Origin: Aurelia coerulea
Lineage: Eukaryota; Cnidaria; Scyphozoa; Semaeostomeae; Ulmaridae
Assembly (NCBI GenBank): GCA_039566865.1
Contig: CM076962.1
Span: 6,194,743 to 6,258,742 of the forward strand
DNA length: 64,000 bases
Reading direction: 5' to 3'
Shown here: piece by piece, positions 31,180 to 41,710 of the stretch
Layout: the number at the start of each line of letters is the position of its first letter
Position numbering within the stretch: position 1 is the first letter of the stretch
Notes under the pieces: model-generated
Database searches by the model: none
Seen by the model: the letters and a program-made list of their open reading frames with translations, nothing else
Told to the model about the DNA's origin: nothing
Position numbers and translations under genes: made by a program

Positions 31180-32599
31180 GGGTAAGACGGGGTAAATTGA
31201 ACTATTTTGGAGGTTTTTCAAGAATATCCTAAAGACATTGTAGCTGAGGGCAAACTTTTTAACGTTGTTTTGACATTATGTCTTTGGGTCAGTTTATCCA
31301 GCAAAAATATTTTTAAAATCTTTTTCCATTGTCTCACAACAGAGCTTTCTTTGGCGACCGCTCTGCCTAGTTCACTCTACCCTAGCCTGCGTGCAGACTT
31401 GACTGGAGAGTCGAGTCTGCACGCAGGCTACTCTACCCCAGGCCGGGGTACAGTTAACTACTCAGCAATTGTTCAATAAAACCAAAATGATGCTGGTAAT
31501 ACCCGAAAACATGATTTATTTTGAAACTCTAAGGAGTTCTTCGCATGCCAAAATGAAACAAACCCAAAAATATCACAAGAGTGATATTAAAAAAAATTAA
31601 ATTGTGACCTATGTTGAGAACGATCTTTTGCAGATCAAATATTAACCAAAAACTATTATCCAAGTCACAAGTTCGAGTCAAATTGGGAGACCTGAATACA
31701 AGTCGATGAACAATAATGGGAATATACTTGGAAAATACTATACTGCATATAAATACCAAATTACCACAAAGAAAAACAATATTTCAAAGGAGTTCACTTT
31801 GCCCTGAAACCTCCGCCCAGAAATAACACCAAAAATAGTTATAAATCTATAACAATTATCAATATTCTAATTTAACAGTGATGGCCATTTATCCTTTCTA
31901 TGTCGATAAGTATGCTTGCTTCATCAAATCCCAACAAAATTCTTGGATCAGTAACCGCATTTTTGGATGAAGGTCAAACTTCGGCTGCCAAATTTTTGGA
32001 CGTTTTTCAGGGAGCTGGTATCAGAATATATTTCTGTGTCATTAGAGCGAAAAATTATCCTGCAAATCATGATTTTCTGAAGGCAGAATTATGAACCAAA
32101 TGAGATTGAAAAGGCCCTGACTTTCATCTGACTTCATGTTCACATGAGAAAATTAAAAATTATGGGTAGTTCACTTTACCCCGGTCGAAGCAAAATATCG
32201 ACTGGACGGTAGATCTTTTAAAATATTATGTTAGCGTACAAAAAAGTCTTTCTTGGCCCTTTCCTTTCGGAAAAAGTGAACACATGGTATGTGCTTCAAA
32301 TCGATCAAAACGATTATAGAAATGAAGTTCGTCTTGGGGTCAAAAATTCTGACCAAAGATAGGAGCCCAATCCTACCAACCATAATTTCCTGAGGTTGTT
32401 TTTACTGCCTCGGGTAAACAGATTTTTTGCAACAATAGGAAGGACTATTTTGCAGAAATGTTGTCATTTTCTGTGAGCACATGTAACAAAGCATTGGGCA
32501 TAAATCATGTTTTATCATTGCATGTTTACTTTTGGTAAGAAGCGCGAATGTTCTGAGTAGTTCACTTTACCCCGTAGTTCATTTTACCCTGTCTTGCCC
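31180..32599. mobile_element. TA-flanked non-autonomous element, 1.42 kb
   Basis: Inverted termini GGGTAAGACGGGGTAAATTG and, at the right, its near reverse complement ending CCCTGTCTTGCCC. Flanked by TA on both sides (31178-31179 and 32600-32601), as in Tc1/mariner-type insertions. There is no coding region. Internal GTTCACTTTACCCCG-like words repeat the end sequence several times (for example near 32168 and 32562). It contains a nested 48-bp element. Confidence 0.7.
31383..31430. mobile_element. 48-bp miniature palindromic element with 8-bp target duplication
   Basis: Begins TAGCCTGCGTGCAGACT and ends AGTCTGCACGCAGGCTA, with about 14 bases between. Both sides carry an exact CTCTACCC (31375-31382 and 31431-31438). 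An 8-bp duplication plus TAG ends fits a hAT-like element. It is far too short to encode anything. Confidence 0.85.
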
Positions 32600-32601
32600 T
32601 A

Positions 32602-33260
32602 GGGTAGGGTGGAGTATTGTGGGTCTAAAATGAGCAAAATCTCAAAATGGATAGCTGGTAAAACGAGACTAAATTGCAAAATATTTCAAAAGTTTCGTTT
32701 AATTGACATTCAGTGCTTCTTCTTCCTTGGAAAAAATCTCAGCTCTGACAAAGGCAGTTAAATGTTTTAAAAAAATTTTCTCTTTTGGCAACTAAAATAG
32801 GCCCACTTTTTCCGACGAGCGGGAAAAGTGAGTCTATTTTCAAAACGTGTACAAAATCGGAATATGAATGGCTAAATGGTTAAAAATTAATGGACTTACA
32901 TTTCCCAACTATTCTCTTTTCAATAAAATCACAGTCTTTGCCTTTTATTGCAAGAAATCCCGTTCCCGCAACGAAAATAAAACTACGGTCATTATGCTGT
33001 GATCCACCATCGTTGCGACTTGCAAGTCAGGGATCGAATTTGATAATAACAATCAAATAAAGTTGTTTGCAGTATGTTTACTACAATTTACTGGTTACAA
33101 GACAGCAACTCAAGGAAGTTAGTTAAAGGGAAAGAAAGTTAAAGGGAAAGTCTCTGGTGGACTATGGTCTCTGAAAAAGCTAATGAAAATCGTTCCGCAA
33201 TCCCAGCTGCTAACATTTACCATGCTCTTGTGGAGAGTCATTTACGATATGCAAACGTCA
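32602..33260. other. No gene recognised
   Basis: Starts with GGGTAGGGTGGAGTATTGTGG, which resembles but is not the same as the neighbouring element terminus. A near-palindromic patch CCCACTTTTTCCGACGAGCG with GGGAAAAGTGAG follows at 32812-32832. The stretch ends at the next LTR. Confidence 0.4.
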
Positions 33261-33610
33261 TGTTGGATTTTGTTTTTATATTTTTGAACACCCTTTGACG
33301 AGACACGCCTTCTTGTCACAACGGTTAGAACAACGTTTAGAACATCGGAGAGAACGCATCAAGAAAGTCAAATCACGAACAAACGCACATAACAATTCAA
33401 ATGAACCAACGAACGTTAAGATTCAAGTCGTCATCTCACTGTATTATTCACCATCGCATTATCGTTTAAATCAAGTTTAGAGACATCATGTTAAACTCAG
33501 TAAGCTATGTTTTCGTCATTTAATTTGTCCTTGTCTCATCTTATGAAGAACGCAGGTCCTTCTGCGCGCGTCTTAAACTAATTCGAAGATGCTCAGTCAA
33601 CTAATAAACA
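33261..33610 (+). repeat. 5' LTR of the plus-strand BEL element
   Basis: Starts TGTTGGATTTTG and ends CAACTAATAAACA. The 3' limit is fixed by the primer binding site. The 5' limit is inferred from the TG start and family habit, because no second LTR is available. Confidence 0.6.
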
Positions 33611-33613
33611 TTT

Positions 33614-33631
33614 TGGTGCCGTGAACCGGGA
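33614..33631 (+). promoter_or_regulatory. Primer binding site of the plus-strand BEL element
   Basis: TGGTGCCGTGAACCGGGA sits three bases after the LTR, a common BEL/Pao primer site form. Confidence 0.75.
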
Positions 33632-33654
33632 CAAGGACTGCTAAAAGTGAAAAT

Positions 33655-34144
33655 ATGGCTGACAAGGAAGCCCTAAAGAAGAAACTGCAAGCCAGAAATG
33701 GCCATCAACTCGTAGCACGCAAGACTATCGGGAAAGCGAAAGATCTTTTACCGCCGTTTGATCAAGAAACCCCGCTCGAATTAAAACCAAAATTAGAAAC
33801 GCTTAAAAACACATTAGAGAAAAACGAACAGAAATTGCAGCACTCGATAACGAAATCACTAACCTTTTAGAAGAAGCAGCCATCGAGAAGGAAATTGTAG
33901 ATCGGAGCGAGTTTGAAGAAGAAACAGAAGAAACACTATGTCGAATCGCTCTCGCGCTCAAGGAGAGAGCGGTACATCAGCAACCAGTATCACATCAAAC
34001 ACAACGAGAAAACGTATTCGAAAAGGTGAAACTGCCAAAGTTAACCTTATCATCATTCAACGGAGATCCAGCTCAATGGATATCATTTTGGGACAGTTTT
34101 GCGTCTACAATTCACAGCAGTTCGAGTCTAGCAGAGATAGATAA
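33655..34144 (+). pseudogene. BEL gag N-terminal part (frameshifted)
   Basis: Starts MADKEALKKKLQARNGHQLV. The frame breaks near 33860, and the gag sequence continues in another frame with KLPKLTLSSFNGDPAQW and ISFWDSFASTIHSS up to the insertion point at 34144. Confidence 0.82.
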
Positions 34145-34583
34145 TCAATAGATAGTCAATTCGACTCTAAAAAGTAGTTTTTCACAACAAAAAAGCTGAA
34201 AAACTACTTTTTAGAGTCGAATTGACTAATTTATTGTTTGAACTTTATTATAAACTTATATCATCATCATGCACCGCACTACCGTATTTTTCATGTTGAA
34301 CACTACTAACAATACTAACCTACTAATATTTTCTTATTCTTATTCGTATTGTTACAGTTTCTAAACCTTCTTTTTGTTTACAAAAGAAAAAAATGTACGC
34401 TTTCTACACACGCCAAATCGGGCATATGGCCTAGATAGCTCCTTGTGAGTTCTTTCCATATGTCCGGCAGCAAATTTTATTGAACTGTATATCCATTGTA
34501 TGTAATTTTGTACATGTATCTTAATTAGCGGTTCTTTTATCTAACACAATGTACTAAGTTTATTGCTGTGAATGAAAAGTTTC
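34145..34583. mobile_element. 439-bp insertion in gag with a perfect hairpin
   Basis: Flanked by AGATAA on both sides (34139-34144 and 34584-34589). Joining the flanks restores the gag reading order, which shows it is an insertion. Near its left end it has a perfect 31-bp inverted repeat (34154-34184 and 34197-34227, AGTCAATTCGACTCTAAAAA...), with a 12-base spacer. No terminal inverted repeat and no ORF. Class unknown. Confidence 0.75.
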
Positions 34584-34589
34584 AGATAA

Positions 34590-35505
34590 ATTTAAATATC
34601 TACAGCAATCACTTCGAGGTGCTGCCGCTCAAACCATATCAGGCCTCCCGCTCACTGGAGACAATTACACCGAAGCAATCGAGCTTTTGCAAAAACGATA
34701 TGGAAATCGTCAAGTTATAGTTTCTAGACACATGGACGTTTTTAGAGATTTACCGAAGATTGAAAACAGCAGCGATTTACAAGGTTTACGTCAATTATAT
34801 GACAAAACAGAAAGCACCGTACGCAGTTTGAGAGGAATGAAAGTTTCGACGGAGAGTTATGCCACTGTTTTGACCCCAAACATTATGTCTAAAATCCCTC
34901 TAGAGCTGAGACTCTTAATTTCTCGAAAATTAACAAACGATTGGGATTTGGAAGGATTACTTGAACATTTGGGGGAAGAACTTGCATTAAGAGAGAAATG
35001 TGTCTTTTCATCCAGCAGTGCCGTAAGCGGAGCAAGCGGCACAACAACAAAGTACCGACAAAGGGAATTTACACAGCCTCCTACAACAGCAACTTTAATG
35101 GTCAAAAATCAGCAACAAGGATGGAGAAACGATAGTGGTATACAATTTTGCTTATTTTGTGGAAATCAGCACTATTCTTCCAGTTGTTCAGTGGTTACAA
35201 ATCCAAATGCACGGAAGAAAATGCTTCAGGAGAAGAAACGATGCTTCGTTTGTTTACGTGGGGGACATATTAGTCGAAATTGTACCAGTAGCTCAAGATG
35301 CTTTCGCTGTCAAGGGAGACATCACGTTGCCATTTGCGGTTCGCAAGCCAATAATTCACGACAGCCTCAGTACACTCAACCACAAGGTATTACTCAACAC
35401 CCCCAGGTGAGAGCTACAGTGCATAGGGTAAAAAATGAATCTCAAGCATGCAATGTAAGAATTATTTTAGACTCAAAAATCCTATGTCACCTCAACAATT
35501 CTTGA
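34590..35505 (+). pseudogene. BEL gag C-terminal part with zinc knuckles
   Basis: Continues gag with LLQKRYGNRQVIVSRHMDVF, LRQLYDKTESTVRSLRG and LRLLISRKLTNDWDLEGLLE, then Cys/His boxes CLFCGNQHYSSSC, CFVCLRGGHISRNC and CFRCQGRHHVAIC. It ends in a partial copy of the protease start that is duplicated about 230 bp downstream. Confidence 0.87.
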
Positions 35506-35531
35506 TAATAACCCCCAGGCCCTGAAGCGAG

Positions 35532-36735
35532 ATGGTGCAACATGTGCACCAAAATAACGCGCAGCAACAACCACCTGTAAGTACCTTATTTACTTTACCG
35601 GATTCCAGAAACACTTCAATTTTGTTGCAAACAGCAAAAGCTACAGTGCATAGGGTAAAAAATGAATCTCAAGCATGCAATGTAAGAATTATTTTAGATT
35701 CTTGCTCTCAAAAATCCTATGTCACCTCAAAATTAAGGGATAATTTGCAACTTCCAAGCATAAAAACTGAGACAGTTTTAATCAAAGAATTTGGTAACGA
35801 AGAAGGCACATTGAAAAATTGTGATTCCGTGCAAATTGCAGTTAAAGGGGCTGACAATCTAACAGTGTTTATCAGTGCTTTTTTTGTTGATACTATTTGC
35901 AGTCCTATTTCCAATCAAGCAATTGATGTTGCCAAGTTAAGTTACCCTCATTTAAGAGACTTAGCTCTTGCAGATAGTGCAGATGGGAGTGAAGGTTTAG
36001 AAGTAGAAATCATGATAGGAGCAGATTATTTATGGCAATTTATGCTTGATCGCGTCGTACGGGGGGAGCCTGGTGTTTGTGCCCCTGTAGCCACTCTCAC
36101 AAGATTTGGGTATGTTTTAAGTGGACCTGTGCAAGTTCCATCAGGGAACCATCATTCTTCAAATGCAACGATTGCCCATGTATTGAAAACAGATGCCCTG
36201 GTCGTAAACAAAGAGGAAAATTTAAAGGAAGAAATTCACAAATTTTTGGACATTGAAACAGAAACACTAGGTGTAAAAGGACACCAACCGGATCTTGACC
36301 CCCAAATCGAAGAAAACCCGTTAAAACAAGTCTTTCTCGCCGGAGGGTTTAACATGAGGAAATTTGCGTCGAACAGCGAAACACTTACGCAGCTAAATGA
36401 GAAAGAGGAAGGCTCGATAAATCAAGTTCAGAATTTGCCAACAAACGAAAAAGAAATCAAAAACGCAGCAAAATCATGTCTTGATTCCAAATCGGTCACA
36501 AAAAACAGCGAAATCGTTTTAGAAGATGACGAGACATTTTCTAAATCCACATCCAACGCAATTTGCACTGAAAATGAAGTCAAAGTTCTCGGTATCCCTT
36601 GGAATCGCGTGAAAGATCAATTGAAATTTGACTTGTCGAACTTTTCAGCCGCCACTAAGCAGGAAAACGTAACAAAACGGCTTATTTTGAGCACAACCGC
36701 GCGGTTTTTTTATCCGCTAGGTTTATTATCAGGGG
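35532..36735 (+). pseudogene. BEL protease and pol with RT core deleted
   Basis: Contains the protease VRIILDSCSQKSYVTS, then GADYLWQFMLDRVVRGEPG and LTRFGYVLSGP. It goes from FLDIETETLGVKG almost directly to FLAGGFNMRKFASNSETL, skipping the whole RT catalytic core. It resumes with EVKVLGIPWNRVKDQLKF and FFYPLGLLS. From about 36735 the open frame reads antisense of another element. Confidence 0.87.
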
Positions 36736-38164
36736 CTTTTACGTCTATCCGCGCAGTCTGCAGTAGAACGGAATTTCTTGCGCTCACGTGCATATTCGTT
36801 GTTGACGTACTCTCAGGCACTTTTGCCTCAACGCTGCTTCTCTTTTGATCAGCTTCATTACCTCTTTCGCTTGTTCCTGCTTTGGAATAACACTCACATA
36901 TAGTCGAATGGTGTCTTCGATTGCATTTCAGGCATGTCATGTTTGAACGACAGTTCCGCGCCAGATGATTAGCGCGTAAGCAGATGAAGCAACGGTTCTT
37001 TTGCGTCAAAATCTTTCTTCGCACGATATGATCTGTGACAGTGGTACACAAATGAGACTTATGATCTCCATCGCAATAGGCACATTTGATAACAAACTTT
37101 CTCTCACACGCTTGGCTTCCAGTGTGCAACGTTGCTGCGGTTTGTTGATTTCGATACGTGAATCTGTTTCTCGTCACTTCTTGGGGGGCGGTGGCTGGCT
37201 TGTTTTTCTCTACGCTAACTTGGCTCAAAACACATTTCTCTCTAACAAGGAGCTCTTCGTGGAATATTTCCAACAAATATCGTAAATCACACGAACCTTT
37301 CAGTTTACGTGTTATCATAACTTGCAGTTCACTCGGCAATTTCTTCAATATTTCAGGCGACATGACTCGCTCATATCCTCCGCTATGCAAACCAAGCGCA
37401 CCCAAACTCCTCACGTTCACTTCCAACTTGTCGTACAGTTCTCTCAACTTCTTAACATCGCCCATGGCATCAACTGCAGGGCAATGAAGCAACGCATTCA
37501 TATGATTCCCTATGATAACTGAAACGTCTCCAAATCTTTTGTGCAAAACATCTAGTGCCTCTTTGTATGTCGAATTCGTAACTTTCAGCCCCGCAACGGC
37601 AAGTGCTGCTGGGCCTACCAAATAACTCTTCAAATAACTAAACTTCATCACGTCTTCCATCTCTTCGTCTGAATCAATTGCAGCTTTAAACGTCTCCCAG
37701 AAAGACGGCCATTCTGTCGGATTGCCCGAAAACTTTTCCAAAGTCAAGGTTGGCAATTTCATCGTTTTCACTTTCCGCGCGCTACCAATAGATTCACGAC
37801 GCGGCTCACGTTGCCCTTCTTCTGGTTTCAATAATACTCTCAATTTCGATTCGATTTGCGTTAAACAGTACTGTATCTCACCAGAAAACTGCTTGCACTC
37901 CAATATTTCATCCTCAAACTTATCCTCGCTGGTAAAGTCCAGAATCTCTTGATCGCTCTTTTTCAGACTCTCTGATTCTTGGCACAAAAGTTCCTTGTTT
38001 GTTTTCAATTTGTCGACATCTTGTTCCGCTCCTGCCAAGATCTTTGCTGTATCAGTTATCGTCTTCTTCACGTAACGACGGCTAGCGCTACGTCCTTTGA
38101 CGAATTTCTTCAAATCCTCCATTCTATTAAACGATTCAGAATCTTCCTGAAACGATAACTCCAA
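36736..38164 (-). pseudogene. BEL gag of a second, opposite element
   Basis: A nearly intact 484-codon ORF from 38164 down, with LPTLTLEKFSGNPTEWPSFW, FSYLKSYLVGPAALAVAG, LRELYDKLEVNVRSLGALG and Cys/His boxes CAYCDGDHKSHLC, CFICLRANHLARNC and CLKCNRRHHSTIC. It ends shortly before the protease, where it runs into the other BEL element. Related to but clearly distinct from the gag at 33655-35505. Confidence 0.88.
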
Positions 38165-38176
38165 TTCTCAATATTC

Positions 38177-38303
38177 TGGGTCAAACGGCACCATGTAGTA
38201 TTTTCAAGTATGCCTCGTTGCGTTTCTCTCCAAGCTCAAATCGACCATTGCTCGAACTCTAACAACTACTAACTACAAAACGTCAAAAACTAATTAATCA
38301 ACA
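38177..38303 (-). repeat. Putative primer site and LTR end of the minus-strand BEL gag
   Basis: On the minus strand TGGTGCCGTTTGACCCA (38177-38193) is a primer-site-like sequence. The adjoining 38194-38303 (TGTAGTATTTT to ATCAACA in plus view) could be a short or truncated LTR. No partner LTR was found, so the LTR limits are tentative. Confidence 0.5.
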
Positions 38304-38372
38304 TACTCGGTCCAGTCCTCAGCTTTTTCCACAAGGCGTATTACAATTTCCTGAAACGAAGGTAAATTACTG

Positions 38373-38979
38373 CCGGGTGCGCCAAAATAAACTATGCACG
38401 TTTGGCAGGCCACAATAAATCGTACACTGGACCGATTTTGAAGATTTATGGCTTGATCTTCAGCAGAAGCCTGAATTAGATTCTAGGATTTTTTGCAAAT
38501 TTTCCGTTTTCTGTTTTTAGAGCTAGAAGCAAGTTTCTTAAAATGCTCGTTTTCGAAGATGTTGAAAACGATCAAAAACGTCGATCAAATTTTAAAAGAT
38601 TCAACATGAATGAACAAAGAGAAAACGTTTTCAGGGAGATTTTGGAGTTTAGTATGAACTCTCGTACAGCAGATTACAATTGGTCGATTTCTAAATCGCA
38701 AATCACTACGAACAAGTTCTCTCTTTGTCGATTTGTCCATTCATGTCGATTCGTTAGAAAACTTGATCGATGTTTTTTGATCGTTTTCAGTGTTTTCAAG
38801 AACGAAAATTCTAAGACTCGCGTGTAGCTCTAAAAACTGAAAACAGAAAAATTTGCAAAAAATCCTAGAATCTAATTCAGGCTTTTTGCGAACGATGAAG
38901 TCATAAATCTTCAAAATCGGTCCAGTGTACGATTTTTTGTGGCCTGCCAAACATGCGTAGTTTATTTTGGCGCACCCGG
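38373..38979. mobile_element. 607-bp full-length palindromic MITE
   Basis: The outer arms (CCGGGTGCGCCAAAATAAAC... and its reverse complement ending GGCGCACCCGG) are about 150 bp and well conserved. The inner arms (TTGAAAACGATCAAAAACGT-type versus its complement) are more diverged, so nearly the whole element folds back on itself. Flanking TA dinucleotides are possible but not clean. A single-ended relative lies at 50962-51113. Confidence 0.8.
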
Positions 38980-39123
38980 TAGAGGAAGAGGAGGAACAAC
39001 ACCACAAATGAAACGATAAGACGCTCATCTAGAAGCAGTAAAAAATTTTCCAGGATTTATACAATTTGAAGGAATGAGAATGATAACAAAAGAAAAAGAA
39101 AATTCACGGGAGCATATTTTGAG

Positions 39124-39795
39124 ATGTTTGCCTCTCTCCTCCAGACATCCAAAGACATCCAAAAAGCAATGGCTAAGACTAAACTAAAGAAAAGCTTTGG
39201 CAATGACAACATCTCTGGATACTTTCTAAAGATTGCATTTCCAGTAATTTCTAGTAGTTTAATGCAAATATTTAACGTTTCTATTGAAACCAGCACCTTT
39301 CCCGATGCTTGGAAAATTGCTAGAGTTACTCCGATTTACAAAGAAGGGGAAAAGTCAGAAAAATCGAACTATAGACCAATTTCTGTATTGCCTGTCATAT
39401 CTAGGCTATTTGAGAAACTTATCTTTGACCAGTTGTACCAGTACATGAATGAGAATGGATTTCTGTCACCAGACCAGTCTGGTTTCAGAGCTCTACATTC
39501 AACTGTAACTTGCTTGCTGAAATGCACAGATGATTGGTATAACGGCATGGATAAGGGACTTTTGACTGGCATGATCTTTATTGATCTCAAAAAAGCTTTT
39601 GACAGGGTTGATCATGAAATCCTTTGCCAAAAACTCGCGCACTATGGTGTACTAAGTAGGGAGCTATCTTCGTTCAAGTCCTATCTCGCTAACAGAAAGC
39701 AGTATTGTCGAGTAAATGGTGTAGATTCTAATATGGGGAGCATCGAGGTGGGAGTCCCACACAGGGCTCTTGTCTCGGTCCACTCCTATTTTTAG
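39124..39795 (+). pseudogene. LINE RT, first part
   Basis: RT motifs KSFGNDNISGYFLKIA, DAWKIARVTPIYKEGEK, SNYRPISVLPVISRLFEKL, FIDLKKAFDRVDHEIL and IEVGVPHRA. The last is a disturbed GVPQGS box: two extra bases near 39758-39762 shift the frame exactly in this motif. Confidence 0.87.
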
Positions 39796-40667
39796 TGTAC
39801 ATAAATGACCTTCCATGCGTTATAAAGAACCCTAAAGTGTCTATGTATGCTGATGATACAAGTATTTATCATTTTTCAAAAGACATTACTCAGTTGAACG
39901 AGGCTATCAATGAAGATCTACGGAAAATTGATACGTGGCTAAAGGGGAACAAGCTATCCCTCAACGTAACTAAAACCCATTCTATGTTAATTGCCACCAA
40001 ACATAAGAAGAAGCATCTAGAGATTTCAAATCAAACTTTCCAACCTTCCATTCGCGAGACTAGCGTCGAAGTTGCAAGTAATACTAAGTACTTAAGTGTT
40101 CAAATCGACGAAAATCTCACATGGAAGGAGCAAATAAAAACAGTCACTGCGAAAGCTTCCCGAGCTATCGGCTTCTTGAAATACGCCAAAAAGTATCTTC
40201 CTGCTGGAGCTGTGAAGACTCTCTATAGCAGCATCGTGGAGCCTCATTTCCAATACTGTTGTTCTGTTTGGGGTTGCTGCAATTCCACCGACATCTTACA
40301 ATTGCAGAGACTTCAAAACAGAGCAGCCCGTGTTGTGACCAATAGTCAGTTCGATGCTCCAAGTAAACCCTTGATACAAAGTTTAGGTTGGCACACGATC
40401 AAGGAGCTGATAGATAGACAGACGAAACTAATGGTTTTTAAATGCATCAACGACCTTGCTCCTACCTATCTTTGCAATCTTTTCACCAAAAAAGCTAATT
40501 GCACCGAGCGTAGCCTACGAAATACAAACACTGACTTAAGGCTGCCTTTGAAAAGTTCCGCTAATGGACAAAAATGCTTTTCATTCAGGGGTGCAAAAAG
40601 CTGGAACAGCCTTTCAACTGAGGTTAAACAGGCATCTTCGGTCAATGCCTTCAAGAGCCATATTTAG
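39795..40667 (+). pseudogene. LINE RT, second part
   Basis: Continues after the 2-base frameshift with YINDLP, VSMYADDTSIYHFSKDI, WLKGNKLSLNVTKTHSML, YLSVQIDENLTWKEQI, PHFQYCCSVWGCCN, LQRLQNRAARVVT and CFSFRGAKSWNSLS. The C-terminal region is complete. Confidence 0.87.
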
Positions 40668-40833
40668 CGTAGACTGCTGTGCAGATAATATATTTTAGAT
40701 ACCCTGTAAATTGATTTTAACACTGATCATTATTTCTAACATTGTTTTAATAGATTAATTAGACTTTGACATATTGTAAATAAGTTTTTCTTTCCTTTGT
40801 ATTATATTATTATTATTGTATTGTATCGTAGAT

Positions 40834-40877
40834 GGAGGGCCCCTTGAAAATCAGCACTTGCTGAAGGGCTACCCTCC
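40834..40877 (+). other. 3' stem-loop of the LINE
   Basis: GGAGGGCCCCTT ... AAGGGCTACCCTCC can pair. The same structure with few changes is found at 60988-61031. In L2-like elements such 3' hairpins are recognised by the RT. Confidence 0.7.
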
Positions 40878-40993
40878 CTAAATAAAAGAAATCAAATCAA
40901 TCCAAATCAAATCTCCTGATTGTGCGAACACTAACTTGTGATACTGATGCAAATGATCAAATGATTTTGGTTGCAACACTTTAAGAAGTAGCT

Positions 40994-41169
40994 TAAAGGG
41001 AATCGACATGTTAAAAGCTGGCCCTGGCCAAGTTGAATATATAATCTATTGTATTCAACAGCTTTGACGCCTGCCGTTTCATTGTGTGGCGAAGAAAACA
41101 ATGGGTTTGTGGGCGTTTCTTCGGCCTATTAATAGCAGCTTGTCGATATAGCTATGTCTATTCCCTTTA
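40994..41169. mobile_element. 176-bp MITE with 11-bp target duplication
   Basis: Ends TAAAGGGAATCGACATG and, inverted, CATGTCTATTCCCTTTA-like. Exact AAGAAGTAGCT lies on both sides (40983-40993 and 41170-41180). An 11-bp duplication points to a Mutator-like element rather than hAT. No ORF. Confidence 0.78.
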
Positions 41170-41180
41170 AAGAAGTAGCT

Positions 41181-41469
41181 GTATAACATTTAAAAATATT
41201 TTGGCCGATGATTTGTTTGCTTTAAAATGTGTTTTAATGTTTTATCAAAAGTCAACCCAGTTTTCTACACATTTTTACGTTCGTCTTCCTCTTGGAAAAA
41301 CTTTCAAAAATAAGCATAGTTAAAATATCGACTATCAATGTGAATAATATGCCTACCAAACTCCGGGGAACAAGCAGATTTTCTCAAGGGAACAGGGGAA
41401 CAAGCGGAAATTTAACTGAGAACAGGGGAACATATACCCCCCCCCCCCATAAAAGACCCTCGTGAGTGC
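41181..41469. other. Non-coding, upstream of FOXJ
   Basis: Contains repeated GGGGAACAAGC/GGGGAACA words (41366-41432) and a run of 12 C at 41437-41448. No gene seen. Confidence 0.4.
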
Positions 41470-41573
41470 TAGCCTGCGTGCAGACTCGGGCCCAGGCAAA
41501 AAAATGAAAGGAAGGGAAAAAGTAGACTTTCCTTTCATTTTTTTGCCTGGGCAAGAGTCTGCACGCAGGCTGC
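41470..41573. mobile_element. 104-bp palindromic MITE, same family as the 48-bp element
   Basis: Starts TAGCCTGCGTGCAGACTC and ends with the complement GAGTCTGCACGCAGGC. A long second stem (CCCAGGCAAAAAAATGAAAG) fills the middle. Flanks GTGAGTGC and ATGAGTGC match in 7 of 8 bases. It lies about 140 bp upstream of the FOXJ first coding exon. Confidence 0.8.
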
Positions 41574-41710
41574 ATGAGTGCAGGCCACTGATCAGTGGTG
41601 CAGGCTGAACGAAAATTTCTCAAGAATATCAGCCGTATGTGATCCATGAAAGCGACATGATGGATGATCATATGCATGATTCCACCGCAGAGGATGTCTT
41701 CGTTTCTTAG

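Larger units (their letters stand above)
33261..36735 (+). mobile_element. Incomplete BEL/Pao element, plus strand
   Basis: Consists of a 5' LTR (33261-33610), primer site, gag, protease and a shortened pol, then ends abruptly at about 36735 where an opposite-strand BEL gag begins. No 3' LTR was found. Pol lacks the RT core. Gag is broken by an insertion at 34145-34583. Confidence 0.85.
39124..40915 (+). mobile_element. 5'-truncated CR1/L2-like LINE
   Basis: Contains the RT and C-terminal coding region, a 3' stem-loop (40834-40877) and a short-repeat tail (AAATCAAATC). The endonuclease is missing. Same family as the nearly full-length LINE at 57747-61070. Confidence 0.88.
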
